Below, piece by piece: positions 24,996-36,451 of a stretch of DNA of 64,000 nt. Every line of letters starts with the position of its first letter. Position 1 is the first letter of the stretch. The notes under the pieces were generated by a model, which did not search any database, was not told the origin of the DNA, and saw nothing but the letters and a program-made list of their open reading frames with translations. The DNA comes from Streptomyces caniferus. Its GTDB lineage: Bacteria; Actinomycetota; Actinomycetes; Streptomycetales; Streptomycetaceae. The stretch is from the NCBI RefSeq assembly GCF_009811555.1, contig NZ_BLIN01000005.1, positions 2,489,501-2,553,500 on the forward strand. Reading direction: 5' to 3'. Position numbers and translations under genes: made by a program.

Positions 24996-26810
24996 TCAGG
25001 CCCCGGCCGGGCCGGTCGCCAGCAGTTCCCGCAGTTCCGCCACCGCCTCCCGGAGCCGGTCGGCGAAGGTCAGCATCTGGTCGGCCACGGACAGCGGCGT
25101 GCTCAGGTACAGGTGGAAGCGGTCGGGCAGCAGGACGTAGGCGACGCCGATACAGCGGCTGCTGGTGGAGCCGAAGCCGAAGTACTGGATGTTGGCGGAC
25201 GGTGCGGAGCTGGTGCTCAGGTAGTCGTCGCGCATGGTCAGCCAGCCGGGTGTCCGGTAGAGGGCGGGCTGCTCGGTCACGCCGAGTTCCGTCCCGCGGC
25301 GGCGCTGGATCAGTTCCAGCTCCCACAGGTGCTGCTCGGGCGCGTCACCGGCCTGGCACTCCTTCGCGCGGGCCACGTGCTTGTCGGCGGCGGCCCGGAA
25401 CGCGGCCCGGCGGGTGTCCGCGTCCGCCGCCGGGTCCTCCATGGCGGCGACGAACTCCTGGATCTCCGGGGTGACCACCCGCATCGCCTCGGTCCGGCCG
25501 CGCCGCCACTGGCGGGTGGCGATCGACTCGTAGGTGGCGCCCAGGCGCCCCTTGGCGCGCTGGTGGGCCAGCTGGTAGGCGAGCTGGACGAACGCGTCCG
25601 GCGAGGAGCCCAGAGCCTTGGCGGTGTTGCTGCCGAAGTCGTCGAAGGAGACGGTCCGGGTCGCGGTGCTCTCCCCGTACGCCGCGAACGCCTCGGCCGC
25701 GGAGCGCACCTGGGAGCGGAGGGTGCCATCCAGCTCGAAGACGACCGGTTCCACGGCGGGCAGCCCCTGGGGGCGGGCTCCGGAGCGGCGGGAGTGTTCC
25801 TCGGCGGGGGCGCTGAGCAGGGCGTCGGTGAAGCCGAGGATGGTGGTGCCGTCCAGCTCGCAGTGCTCGACGTTGATGCCCGCCCGGCCGTCCGCGAAGA
25901 CGATCAGGGAGACGGCCTTGTCGAACCACCGGTTGCCGCGGTCGCCATGGAGCAGCTCGTCGCAGGCCTGCTGGATGTCCGCGGGGGCGAAGTCCTCCAG
26001 GCAGACGCAGAACAGGGCGGTCTCGATGTCGTCCAGGGCGTCCGCGTTGCGGGGGTGGCAGGCGAGCAGGGACTCGCGGGCGGCGGCCCACTCCGCGCGG
26101 GCCATGGTGGTGAGGTGGCCCACCGAGGTGTCCGCGGGGGCCGGTTCGGCGCCGGCCTTCTGTACGGCGCGCAGTCCCGCTTCGAGGTCGTCGAGGCTGT
26201 GCGGGACGCCGTCCGGGCCGAGCACGTCCATCCGGAACATGCTGCCGCGGACGAACACCACGATGTGCCGGGCGCGGGACGGGCCCGGCCAGGCGTCGGT
26301 GTAGGGGCTGCGGACGGTGTCCTGGTGCGCCCCGGGGATCCGGGTGGCGGAGAAGAGGAACTTGTTCTGGATCATCGACTGGGGCGCGCCGCGCTGCACC
26401 ACCGGAGGGATGAGCTCCTGATCGAGCTGCCGCTTGTAGTCCACGGCTCCGGCGATGAGCCCGGCGGCCCGCTCGATCTGCGAGCGGGGATGCTGCGGCG
26501 GCGGGTCCTGGAAGAGGAAGAAGAAGTTGGCGTTGAGCGCGATCCGGTCCCGGCGGCCCAGGTAGCGGTACGGCCAGAAGGTGTCGAGCCAGCTGTGGAC
26601 GCCGTCGGTGGCGTCGTACTCCTCCAGCGCCGCCTGCAGCGCCCGGCCGGGGCCGCCGGGCCGGAGGAAGGCGGTCACCTCCGCCTCGGTCGCCGCCAGC
26701 TCGTCGGCGGTCAGCAGCGGCGCACACCAGGCGAGGAACCGCTCACAGCTGGCCTCCAGCGTGGGCAGGGGCACCCGCGGCAGGCTGTCCTCGTGGGTGA
26801 AGGTCGTCAT
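24996..26810 (-). CDS. Choline/carnitine O-acyltransferase family protein
   Basis: 604 aa, the full length of the family. The N-terminus (LPRVPLPTLEASCERFLAWCAPLLT) matches the family's PxPxLxxTxxRYL start. The catalytic His lies in INVEHCELDGTTI, and the substrate/CoA-binding C-terminal block shows YFGFGSTSSRCIGVAYVLLPDRFHLYLST. Such enzymes transfer acyl groups between CoA and carnitine, choline or a similar alcohol. Bacterial members are uncommon, and some act in secondary metabolism. The ATG at 26810 follows AGGAAAGGG. It lies downstream of a 2OG-Fe dioxygenase on the same strand, which suggests joint modification of one small molecule. Confidence 0.88.
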   Translation of the reverse strand: MTTFTHEDSLPRVPLPTLEASCERFLAWCAPLLTADELAATEAEVTAFLRPGGPGRALQAALEEYDATDGVHSWLDTFWPYRYLGRRDRIALNANFFFLFQDPPPQHPRSQIERAAGLIAGAVDYKRQLDQELIPPVVQRGAPQSMIQNKFLFSATRIPGAHQDTVRSPYTDAWPGPSRARHIVVFVRGSMFRMDVLGPDGVPHSLDDLEAGLRAVQKAGAEPAPADTSVGHLTTMARAEWAAARESLLACHPRNADALDDIETALFCVCLEDFAPADIQQACDELLHGDRGNRWFDKAVSLIVFADGRAGINVEHCELDGTTILGFTDALLSAPAEEHSRRSGARPQGLPAVEPVVFELDGTLRSQVRSAAEAFAAYGESTATRTVSFDDFGSNTAKALGSSPDAFVQLAYQLAHQRAKGRLGATYESIATRQWRRGRTEAMRVVTPEIQEFVAAMEDPAADADTRRAAFRAAADKHVARAKECQAGDAPEQHLWELELIQRRRGTELGVTEQPALYRTPGWLTMRDDYLSTSSAPSANIQYFGFGSTSSRCIGVAYVLLPDRFHLYLSTPLSVADQMLTFADRLREAVAELRELLATGPAGA

Positions 26811-26972
26811 GGCTGCTGCCCTTTCCTGACGTGTATTCAATTCTGCTCTCTCGCTTCCGGTCGTGGGGGCCTGTGGGGTCACTCGTCCATGGTCGCTCCG
26901 TCACCCACCGTGTCCGGTCCCGCGGGGAGTGCGGGTCGGGGCGGGCGATGGCGCCGCCGTCCTCGCGGACCG

Positions 26973-27842
26973 CTAATCCAGCAACCGGTCGCCCCGGACG
27001 GCCCGGCCCTCGGCAGCCTCGTGCTCGGGCAGTACCCGGCCGAAGAGCTGCCGGGTGCGTGCCACGCTCCCGATGACACCGGGGCGCTCGCTGTAGGCGA
27101 AGATCGCGGAGTGGCGCGCGAGGTCGCCGCGCACCGGGCTCACCCGGTGCAGCGAGTAGCGACCCTTGAACAGCTGCAGGTCACCGGGGTGCAGGGGGAG
27201 GCGCCGGATCAGCCGCTCGCCCCGGCCGTCCAGGACGTCGCGGACGTCGTCGAAGTTCTCGTCCTGGGCGGACCTGATGTTCGGGCAGTACTCGAAGACG
27301 CCGCCGTCCTGCGCCCGGCGGGTCAGCAGGCTCACCGTGAACTCGTTGGTGTCGAAGTGCCAGGGGTGCTCCATGCCCGGCGCGACGACGTTGAGGACCA
27401 GGCCGGAGAGCGGGTCCGCCAGTTCGTGCAGGCGCGGCAGTCCGAAGCAGCGGGCGATGAAGTCCTGGAAGGCGGGGTGGGAGTAGAGCCGGCTGATGAG
27501 GGAGTCCGCGGGGATCCGGTCGCGCGCGACGAAGGCGTTGCCCCGCTGGAAGGTCCGCCGCCCGGGGTGGTCCTCCGGCAGCGCCGAGTCCACCGCGATG
27601 TTGTAGACGTTGACGGTCTCGACGTCGTAGTGCGCCTGGGGGGCGATGGCCGCGCACTCCTGCTCCAGCACCTCGCGGAGCGCCGGACGGATGAAGTCCG
27701 GCAGCACGGTGCAGCCGAGCTCCGCGAGTTCGCTCCGGGCGCGGGACATCACGGCCCGCCCCTCGGCACCGTCGAGCTGCGACAGGGGATACCGGGCGGT
27801 GTCGACCACCTGGTCGAGCGTGATGGCTTGCAAAGTGCTCAT
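26973..27842 (-). CDS. Fe(II)/2-oxoglutarate-dependent dioxygenase (phytanoyl-CoA hydroxylase-like)
   Basis: 289 aa. A double-stranded beta-helix oxygenase with the metal motif HFD in EHPWHFDTNEFTVSLL and the distal His in SLHRVSPVRGDLARHSAIFAYSE, where the Arg residues would bind 2-oxoglutarate. The Asp is present (HxD, not HxG), so hydroxylation is expected, not halogenation. GAGAGGG precedes the ATG at 27842. The following gene on this strand is the carnitine-type acyltransferase, 162 bases on. A gamma-butyrobetaine-like or amino-alcohol substrate would fit that neighbour, but this is inference only. Confidence 0.85.
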   Translation of the reverse strand: MSTLQAITLDQVVDTARYPLSQLDGAEGRAVMSRARSELAELGCTVLPDFIRPALREVLEQECAAIAPQAHYDVETVNVYNIAVDSALPEDHPGRRTFQRGNAFVARDRIPADSLISRLYSHPAFQDFIARCFGLPRLHELADPLSGLVLNVVAPGMEHPWHFDTNEFTVSLLTRRAQDGGVFEYCPNIRSAQDENFDDVRDVLDGRGERLIRRLPLHPGDLQLFKGRYSLHRVSPVRGDLARHSAIFAYSERPGVIGSVARTRQLFGRVLPEHEAAEGRAVRGDRLLD

Positions 27843-30295
<2,453 letters not shown>

Positions 30296-30323
30296 CCTGC
30301 CGCCGGCTGCCTAGGATTGCCGT

Positions 30324-30905
30324 ATGTCACTCCCGCACGCCATCCTCACCGCCCTGCTGGAGAAGCCGTCGTCGGGGCTGGCGCTGACCCGCAGGTTCGA
30401 CCGGTCGATCGGCTACTTCTGGTCGGCCACGCACCAGCAGATCTATCGCGAGCTGGGAAAGCTGGAACAGGCCGGGTTCATCCGGGCGCTGCCGAGCGCG
30501 CAGCCCTCCCGCGGGCAGAAGAAGGAGTTCGAGGTGCTGCCCGCGGGACGGAGCGAGCTGACCCGCTGGGCCGGTGGCGAGCAGGACTCCAAGCCCATCC
30601 GGGACGCGCTGCTGCTGCGGCTGCGGGCGTCGGCGGTGGTGGGGCGGGCCGGGCTCGACGAGGAGCTGCGGCGGCATCTGACGCTGCACCGGCGGCAGCT
30701 GGCGGAGTACCAGGAGATCGAGGACCGCGATTTCGGTGCCGCGGCGGATCCGGAGGACCGGCTGCGGCGGCTCGTACTGCGGGCCGGGATCGGTCTGGAG
30801 ACCTTCTGGGTGGAGTGGCTGGCGGAGGCGCTGGCGGAGGTGACGGACATGGACGCCGCGGCGGCGGACCGGCGGGACGGGCCCGGGGACGGCTCGGCCC
30901 GCTGA
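30324..30905 (+). CDS. PadR-family transcriptional regulator
   Basis: 193 aa. The N-terminal winged helix (SLPHAILTALLEKPSSGLALTRRFDRSIGYFWSATHQQIYRELGKLEQAGFI) is textbook PadR, with a C-terminal helical vir-type dimerisation domain (LRRHLTLHRRQLAEYQEIEDRDF). PadR proteins are usually repressors released by small organic ligands. It probably shares a transcript with fadH, which it may regulate. Confidence 0.93.
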   Translation: MSLPHAILTALLEKPSSGLALTRRFDRSIGYFWSATHQQIYRELGKLEQAGFIRALPSAQPSRGQKKEFEVLPAGRSELTRWAGGEQDSKPIRDALLLRLRASAVVGRAGLDEELRRHLTLHRRQLAEYQEIEDRDFGAAADPEDRLRRLVLRAGIGLETFWVEWLAEALAEVTDMDAAAADRRDGPGDGSAR

Positions 30906-30923
30906 GCGTGCGCCGGTACGGCA

Positions 30924-30962
30924 GGGGCGGCCGGCCCCGGGGAAGTCCCGGGACCGGCCGCC
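30924..30962. terminator. Terminator after padR
   Basis: GGGCGGCCGGCCCCGGG near 30924-30940 pairs with CCCGGGACCGGCCGCCC near 30946-30962 with one mismatch and a small loop. Confidence 0.75.
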
Positions 30963-30998
30963 CTGTTGTGTGCCGGGGAGCCGTCAGCGGTGGTCGTA

Positions 30999-31271
30999 TC
31001 AGCAGTGGTCGTAGAGGAGGGCGCGCACCATGCGGCAGGTGGTGTCGGACGGGGCGTGCACCCCGATCTCGGCCGCGGTGCTGCGGATCGTGCGGTTGTG
31101 GGCCTGCTCGGGGCGGTAGACGCCGGTGTCGAGCAGGGCTATGGCCAGCCGCATGGCCTTCAGGCGGCGGTTGTGCGATTCGTACCGTTCGCGCGGCCAT
31201 CCGGCGGGCAGCGGCTTCTTGGGCAGCGGGTGGGCCGGGAGAGGCTTCGTGATGAGTGTGGCAGCGGTCAT
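30999..31271 (-). CDS. Small conserved streptomycete protein
   Basis: 90 aa, beginning MTAATLITKPLPAHPLPKKPLPAG, then a basic part (WPRERYESHNRRLKAMRLAIALLDTGVYRPEQAHNRTIRSTAAEIGVHAPSDTTCRMVRALL) that reads like a small helical DNA-binding or adaptor domain. I do not know its function. AGGAGG is six bases before the ATG at 31271; the frame is open to 31304 but that start has no such site. Confidence 0.78.
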   Translation of the reverse strand: MTAATLITKPLPAHPLPKKPLPAGWPRERYESHNRRLKAMRLAIALLDTGVYRPEQAHNRTIRSTAAEIGVHAPSDTTCRMVRALLYDHC

Positions 31272-31337
31272 CGGCGACCTCCTGAAGCGTGGATGAACCC
31301 TCACTGACTGGTTCCCATTCTACTGCCGACCACTGAC

Positions 31338-31358
31338 AAAAGCCCCTGGCCAGAGGGG
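31338..31358 (-). terminator. Terminator after the acyl-CoA synthetase gene
   Basis: CCCCTCTGGCCAGGGG on the minus strand (31358-31343) forms a stem and is followed by CTTTTG. It lies 40 bases beyond the stop at 31398. Confidence 0.65.
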
Positions 31359-31397
31359 ATTTGGGGTGCGCAGAAGGGCCTAGCGGACGGCTTCTCG

Positions 31398-32954
31398 TCA
31401 GGCCGTCGCGGCCGCGGCGCGCAGCAGCGCCTTGTCCGGTTTGCCCACGGGGGTGAGAGGGATGGCGTCGAGGACGCGGACGGCGGCCGGGGCGTACAGG
31501 GCGCCCTTGTGCTCGGTGACGAAGGCGCGGAGGCCGTCGGTGTCGACCGAGTGCCCCGGGGCGGGGACGACCGCCACATGCACCTCCTCGGTCTCGTCCG
31601 CCCCGCGCACCCCGTAGACGGCGCAGTGGGCGACCGCCGGGTGGGTGTGCAGCAGGTCCTCGACCTCCGCCGGGTGGACATGCCCGCCCACGACGATGAT
31701 CAGGTCCTTGACCCGGTCGACGAGGTAGAGCCGGCTCTCGTCGTCCAGCACCCCGACATCGCCGGTGCGCAGCCAGCCGTCGTCGTGCAGTACCCGCGCG
31801 GTCGCTTCGGGCTGCTTCCAGTAGCCGTTCATCACCGCGGCGGACCGCACATGGACCTCGCCCCGCTCCCCCGCCGGCAGGTCCCGGCCGTCCGCGTCGC
31901 GCACGGCGAGGGTCACACCGGGCAGTGCGCGGCCGACGGTGATCCGTCCGCCGGGGCCGGTGCGGAGGTGGTCCTCCGGTCGGGCCTCGGTGATCGACAT
32001 CGCCTCGGCCTGGCCGTACAGCCCGAACAGGACCGGGCCGAAGACCTCGGCGGCCCGCGCCAGCCGTGTGGGCGAGGCCGCACAGCCGCCGTAGGAGATG
32101 CGGCTGAGGGAAGTGAGGTCGGTGGTGGGGAGGGTGGGGTCGTCGAGGAGCCGGTAGAGGAGCGGGGGCAGCAGCCAGAGGTGGGTGATGCGGTGGCGGG
32201 CGACGGCGGCGAGTACGGCCGTGGGGTCGAAGGCGCGGTGCAGCACGACGGTGCCGCCGGCCGCGAGCGTGGTGTCGGCGAGGATGCCCGCGAGGTGGGC
32301 GAGCGGGGTGCAGGCCAGGAAGCGGGGCGGATCACCGGCGGCCTCCATGCGCTGGTGGAGCACCAGCGCGGCATACGGGGCGTGTCGCATCCGGACGCCC
32401 TTGGGGATGCCGGTCGTGCCCCCGGTGTGCCGGATGCACCAGTCGTCCTCGGGGCGCGCCGCACTCGGCACCTCGGGGGTGGCGGGGAGGGCGGCACAGG
32501 CGGCGACCAGGTCGGCACCCAGCTCGGCGGCCCCCTCCCCCAGGGTCATGACCTCGGGGAGCGGGCCCCGGGTGTGCCGGAGCAGGGCCCGTGCGGTGTC
32601 GTGGAGGGCGGGATCGACCAGGAGCAGGGCGGTCTCCACGCTGCCGGCGATCCGGGCCAGGGTCCCGGCGGCCATGCCGTCGTAGAGGAAGACCACCCGG
32701 GCGCCGAGGAGGCCCGCGGCGTAGCGGGCGGCGAGCACCTCGGGGCGGTTGCCGCTGAGGAGGGCGACGGTCCGGCCGCGGCCGATGCCGTGGCCGGCGA
32801 GCACCGCCGCCATGCGGTGGACGGTGGCGTGCAGGGCACCGGCGGTGACCTCTTCGCCGCCCTCCCCCATGGCCACCACGGTGCGGGACGGGTCACGGGC
32901 GAGGACGGCGAGGACGGCGTCGACATAGCTGGTGAAGCCGGTTGCGGGCGTCAT
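31398..32954 (-). CDS. AMP-dependent acyl-CoA synthetase/ligase
   Basis: 518 aa. Adenylate-forming enzyme motifs are in order: HTGGTTGIPKG (P-loop-like A3) near 175, YGQAEAMSI (A5), GWLRTGDVG (A7), YLVDRVKDLIIVVGGHVHP (A8), and TPVGKPDKALLR with the catalytic Lys (A10). It activates a carboxylic acid as acyl-AMP and then acyl-CoA; the sequence resembles fatty-acid-CoA ligases. The ATG at 32954 has AAGGGACC upstream. The Gfo/Idh gene lies upstream on the same strand, 64 bases away. Confidence 0.93.
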   Translation of the reverse strand: MTPATGFTSYVDAVLAVLARDPSRTVVAMGEGGEEVTAGALHATVHRMAAVLAGHGIGRGRTVALLSGNRPEVLAARYAAGLLGARVVFLYDGMAAGTLARIAGSVETALLLVDPALHDTARALLRHTRGPLPEVMTLGEGAAELGADLVAACAALPATPEVPSAARPEDDWCIRHTGGTTGIPKGVRMRHAPYAALVLHQRMEAAGDPPRFLACTPLAHLAGILADTTLAAGGTVVLHRAFDPTAVLAAVARHRITHLWLLPPLLYRLLDDPTLPTTDLTSLSRISYGGCAASPTRLARAAEVFGPVLFGLYGQAEAMSITEARPEDHLRTGPGGRITVGRALPGVTLAVRDADGRDLPAGERGEVHVRSAAVMNGYWKQPEATARVLHDDGWLRTGDVGVLDDESRLYLVDRVKDLIIVVGGHVHPAEVEDLLHTHPAVAHCAVYGVRGADETEEVHVAVVPAPGHSVDTDGLRAFVTEHKGALYAPAAVRVLDAIPLTPVGKPDKALLRAAAATA

Positions 32955-33018
32955 GAGGGTCCCTTGGTCCGGTGGCGGGTGCGTGACGAAGCGGTCACGG
33001 CACCGACGCTACGGACGT

Positions 33019-33987
33019 TCACTGATGCCCTCCACGACCAATTTCGCCATGTGGTGATGCCCCCTGAGGCATAAGCGGTGGTGACTCCCGGGGCACGGCC
33101 GGGGACAGCGCTTCCTCCGCGGCCGCCAGGATTTCGGTGACCCGGAGACCGAAGTGGAGGTCGCAGGCATTGGGCAGTCCGGTCTCGGCGGCGGCCAGCA
33201 GGGCGTCGATCGCGTGCCGGTAGGCCGCTTCGGGGCCGTCCTGGCGACGGGGCAGGGAGGTGATGCCCGCGGTGCCGCGGAGGGTGACCTCGACGCCGGA
33301 TGCCGCGGCGGGCGCGGTCAGCCCGAGCGTCGCCGAACTGGCCGCTCCACTGCTGTGCCGCATCGTCAGCAGTACGGCATCGGCCGGCCCCCGCGTCGCG
33401 GTGACCGCTTCCGCGTCGCCGAGGACCGGCAGGAGCACCGACAGCGCATGCGGGCCGACGTCCCACAGGCCGCCCTTCTCGCGGCGCCAGGGCGAGTGGG
33501 CGTACGGGCTGGAGCTGTCCTCGGCGAAGACCGAACCGAGCCAGTCGGCATGAGCGGTGAACCAGCCGCCGACCGCGGCCTGCGCGGCGATCCACTCCCC
33601 TTCCTGCTCCCCGAACCGCGCCGTGAAGAACACCACCGAGGCGATGCCCGCCCGGTCGGCGGCCGCGGCGAGGGCACGGGCCTCGGGCACGGACGTGGCC
33701 ACCGGCTTGTCCAGGAGGAGGTGGCAGCCGGCCTCGGCGGCACGGAGCGCCAACGCGGCCTGGACGGACGGCGGCAGGGCGATCGCGACGGCGTCGCAGG
33801 CCCCGAACAGCTCGTCGGGGCTCTCGTAGGGGTGGGTGCGGTGGACCTGGGCCAGCGCGGCGGCGGCCTCCGCCCTGCGCCCCCAGATGCCGGCGAACTC
33901 GACGCCGGGGTGGGCCGCGAGGGCGGGGGCGTGGACGCGCCGCGCCCAAGGTCCGGTGCCGAGGAGTCCGATACGCGGGGTCGTCAT
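33019..33987 (-). CDS. Gfo/Idh/MocA-family oxidoreductase
   Basis: 322 aa. The N-terminal Rossmann fold is RIGLLGTGPWARRVHAPAL, followed by the family's catalytic Lys motif LLLDKPVATS (EKP variant with Asp) near residue 95. The C-terminal beta-sheet domain has GGLWDVGPHALSVLL, with the conserved Asp and His. Members oxidise or reduce sugars and related polyols with NAD(P). The substrate is not predictable. It may be transcribed with the downstream acyl-CoA synthetase. Confidence 0.92.
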   Translation of the reverse strand: MTTPRIGLLGTGPWARRVHAPALAAHPGVEFAGIWGRRAEAAAALAQVHRTHPYESPDELFGACDAVAIALPPSVQAALALRAAEAGCHLLLDKPVATSVPEARALAAAADRAGIASVVFFTARFGEQEGEWIAAQAAVGGWFTAHADWLGSVFAEDSSSPYAHSPWRREKGGLWDVGPHALSVLLPVLGDAEAVTATRGPADAVLLTMRHSSGAASSATLGLTAPAAASGVEVTLRGTAGITSLPRRQDGPEAAYRHAIDALLAAAETGLPNACDLHFGLRVTEILAAAEEALSPAVPRESPPLMPQGASPHGEIGRGGHQ

Positions 33988-34049
33988 GGGGCCAGTGTCC
34001 CGCGCGGGGCGGGCGGGACGGCTGATCGCGGCGCGGTCGGCGCGGCCGT

Positions 34050-34181
34050 GTGCCGCACCGGCTCGCGACGCACGACCGGCAGCTCGGGCGCACCGCGGAG
34101 GCGAGGGGGATCACCGGCGAGGAGTTCACGCGCCGGAGGGAGCACCTGGGGTTCACGGGGCTGCCGAAACGGCGGGCCTGA
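34050..34181 (+). pseudogene. Coding-like remnant or 43-aa ORF of unknown function
   Basis: The frame reads GTG, then PHRLATHDRQLGRT, GITGEEFTRRREHLGFTGLP and KRRA before TGA. Nearly every third position is G or C, which is the signature of selected coding DNA here. It has no good ribosome site, and homologue-like wording (…GEEFxRRREHLGF…) suggests the C-terminal end of a longer, otherwise lost protein. Confidence 0.4.
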
Positions 34182-34283
34182 GGCCTGCGTCACATCGGAA
34201 TGATGTGAAGACGGGCACATTGATGCATGGAATCCCAGGTTCTTGGGGCGAAAATCCTTAGGAACGGCTGGATGTCCGGCTAG

Positions 34284-34321
34284 GTAACCTGTGGTTCACA
34301 AACGGGCAACGGACGAGAAAT
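34284..34321 (+). promoter_or_regulatory. GlnR operator upstream of glnII (four half-sites)
   Basis: The half-sites GTAAC (34284-34288), TTCAC (34295-34299), GCAAC (34306-34310) and GAAAT (34317-34321) are spaced by exactly six bases. This is the same geometry as at glnA and matches the known control of streptomycete glnII by GlnR. Confidence 0.8.
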
Positions 34322-34386
34322 GGCGCGTTGCGAGAGTGCGGCAGTACGCCCGCACCGTACCCGCACCGACCGTGAATGAGGACCCC

Positions 34387-35409
34387 GTGAGCATCAAGGC
34401 CGAGTACATCTGGATCGACGGCACCCAGCCGACCGCCAAGCTCCGCTCCAAGACCCGGATCCTGTCCGACGACAGCGAGCTGCCGCGGTGGGGCTTCGAC
34501 GGTTCCAGCACCAACCAGGCCGAAGGCCACTCCTCGGACCTCGTACTGGAGCCGGTCTTCAGCTGCCCGGACCCGATCCGCGGCGGCGACCACCTGCTGG
34601 TGCTGTGCGAGGTGCTCAACACGGACCTCACCCCGCACTCCTCCAACACCCGTGCGCTGCTGCGCCCGGTGGCGGAGCGGTTCGCCGACCAGGAGCCGAT
34701 CTTCGGCATCGAGCAGGAGTACACCTTCCTCAAGGGCGACCGCCCGCTCGGCTTCCCCGAGGGCGGCGGCTTCCCGGCACCGCAGGCCGACTACTACTGC
34801 GGCGTCGGCGCGGACGCGATCTTCGGCCGCGAGATCGTCGAGAAGCACCTCGACCTCTGCCTGGCCGCCGGTCTCGGTCTGTCCGGCATCAACGCCGAGG
34901 TCATGCCCGGCCAGTGGGAGTTCCAGGTGGGCGCGCTGGCACCGCTGGTGGTCTCGGACCACATGTGGGTGGCGCGCTGGCTGCTGCACCGTACGGCGGA
35001 GGAGTTCGGCGTCACCGCGTCGCTGGACGCCAAGCCGGCCAAGGGCGACTGGAACGGCGCGGGCGCGCACACCAACTTCTCCACCCGCGCGATGCGCGAG
35101 GGCTACGACGCGATCATCACCGCCTGCGAGGCGCTGGGCCTGGACGACAAGCCCCTGGAGCACGTCCGCCAGTACGGCACCGGCATCGAGGACCGGCTGA
35201 CCGGCGCGCACGAGACCGCCCCCTGGGACGCGTACTCCTACGGCGCCTCCGACCGCGGCGCCTCGGTGCGCATCCCGTGGCAGGTCGAGGTCGAGAAGAA
35301 GGGCTACATCGAGGACCGCCGGCCGAACGCCAACGTCGACCCGTACGTGGTCACCCGGCTGATGGTGGACACCTGCTGCACGGAGCTGGCGCGGCGCGAG
35401 CAGATCTGA
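34387..35409 (+). CDS. glnII: Glutamine synthetase type II (eukaryote-like GSII)
   Basis: 340 aa, much shorter than GSI and without the adenylylation Tyr loop. SIKAEYIWIDGTQPTAKLRSKTRIL and LPRWGFDGSSTNQAEG are the GSII N-terminal signature; FGIEQEYTFL, NAEVMPGQWEFQVG and GAGAHTNFSTRAMR form the metal and glutamate sites. It makes glutamine as a second, GlnR-regulated enzyme. The GTG at 34387 follows GAGGA; upstream codons would run through the operator. Its stop is followed by a strong hairpin. Confidence 0.98.
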   Translation: MSIKAEYIWIDGTQPTAKLRSKTRILSDDSELPRWGFDGSSTNQAEGHSSDLVLEPVFSCPDPIRGGDHLLVLCEVLNTDLTPHSSNTRALLRPVAERFADQEPIFGIEQEYTFLKGDRPLGFPEGGGFPAPQADYYCGVGADAIFGREIVEKHLDLCLAAGLGLSGINAEVMPGQWEFQVGALAPLVVSDHMWVARWLLHRTAEEFGVTASLDAKPAKGDWNGAGAHTNFSTRAMREGYDAIITACEALGLDDKPLEHVRQYGTGIEDRLTGAHETAPWDAYSYGASDRGASVRIPWQVEVEKKGYIEDRRPNANVDPYVVTRLMVDTCCTELARREQI

Positions 35410-35430
35410 CGCCCGCGGGACCGCGGGTGC

Positions 35431-35457
35431 GGGGCCGGACCGGTGCGGTCCGGCCCC
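35431..35457. terminator. Terminator after glnII
   Basis: GGGGCCGGACCG at 35431-35442 pairs perfectly with CGGTCCGGCCCC at 35446-35457 around GTG, followed by TTC. Confidence 0.85.
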
Positions 35458-35529
35458 TTCGCCGTGCCCACGGTCGTCCGACGGGCAGCTCGGGGGGTGC
35501 TTGTCAGTGGCGGCTGGCACGCTGGGGGC

Positions 35530-36450
35530 ATGCTTGAGATCAGCGTCACGACCGAGTCCGGGCCGGACCGATCACGCCCGTCCGAAGGGGAACTCGCCGG
35601 ACTGCTGCGGCGGATCGGCGCGGACGACGATCATTTCGTGGTCGTCGAGCGGCTCCCGGAGGAGGGTCAGGTGTTCGTGCAGACCTGGCGGGAGGGCGAC
35701 GGGCCGTTCGCGGTCGAGCACCGCGACGGTGGGCCGGAGCGGCACTTCCGGGCGCAGAGCGACGACGCCGAGCGGGTCGTCGAGATGTTCCTGGACTGGG
35801 CGCGCGGCGGCCAGGACTGGCGTACGGCGCTCGACTGGCAGCGGGCGGATCTGTACGCCACGCCCGGTCTGACTCCGGAGACCCGCGCGGCCGCCGAGGG
35901 GCAGGCCCGTAAGGACATTCACGGCGGTTTCCGGGATTTCCACCAGGTCGTGCAGGGCGTCCGTGACTCCGTCGGCCCCGAGGACGACCCGGTCTCGCTG
36001 GACGAGGCGCGGCGGATCGTCGGGGGCCTGTGGGAGGAGCGGCTCGCCGAGCAGGCCGACTGGCCCGAGGTGACCGACGCCGACCGGGTGGCACAGGCCT
36101 TCGACGCGCTGAACTCCCAGGGGCTGACCGCCCGGATGCATTTCAGCTGTTGCAGCACCTGCGCACGGGGCGAGATAGCAGCCGAACGCGCCGCAGCGGA
36201 CCGGGGTTTCGTCTTCTTCCACTTCCAGGACACCGAGGCGGCCGCGGAGGGCCACGGGCTGTCCGTGCGCTACGGCGCGTACCCGGACACCGGCGAGGAC
36301 TCCGCGGAGGGCCGCGCCGGCATCGGGCGGGCGGTGGTGGCGGCGTTCACCGGGGCGGGCCTGCCGGCCCAGTGGGACGGCGACCCCGACCGGGTCATCG
36401 AGGTCGCCCCGCTGGACTGGCGCAAGCGGCTGCCGAGGACGGGTGGCTGA
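35530..36450 (+). CDS. DUF6891 domain protein
   Basis: 306 aa, acidic, cytoplasmic. The C-terminal half holds the DUF6891 signature: LTARMHFSCCSTCARGEIAAER with paired cysteines, then FVFFHFQDTEAAAEGHGLSVRYGAY. The function is unknown. It starts at MLEISVTTESGPDRS with GGGGG upstream. The next gene begins one base after the stop, so the two are cotranscribed. Confidence 0.88.
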   Translation: MLEISVTTESGPDRSRPSEGELAGLLRRIGADDDHFVVVERLPEEGQVFVQTWREGDGPFAVEHRDGGPERHFRAQSDDAERVVEMFLDWARGGQDWRTALDWQRADLYATPGLTPETRAAAEGQARKDIHGGFRDFHQVVQGVRDSVGPEDDPVSLDEARRIVGGLWEERLAEQADWPEVTDADRVAQAFDALNSQGLTARMHFSCCSTCARGEIAAERAAADRGFVFFHFQDTEAAAEGHGLSVRYGAYPDTGEDSAEGRAGIGRAVVAAFTGAGLPAQWDGDPDRVIEVAPLDWRKRLPRTGG

Positions 36451-36451
36451 G

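Larger units (their letters stand above)
33988..34386. other. Gap before glnII: coding-like fragment and GlnR operator
   Basis: It contains a short coding-like plus-strand frame (34050-34181) and the GlnR sites (34284-34321). Nothing else is supported. Confidence 0.6.

Noticed and set aside
33180..33990. Plus-strand frames over the Gfo/Idh gene
   Set aside because: No start signal and no domain; shadows of the minus-strand gene.
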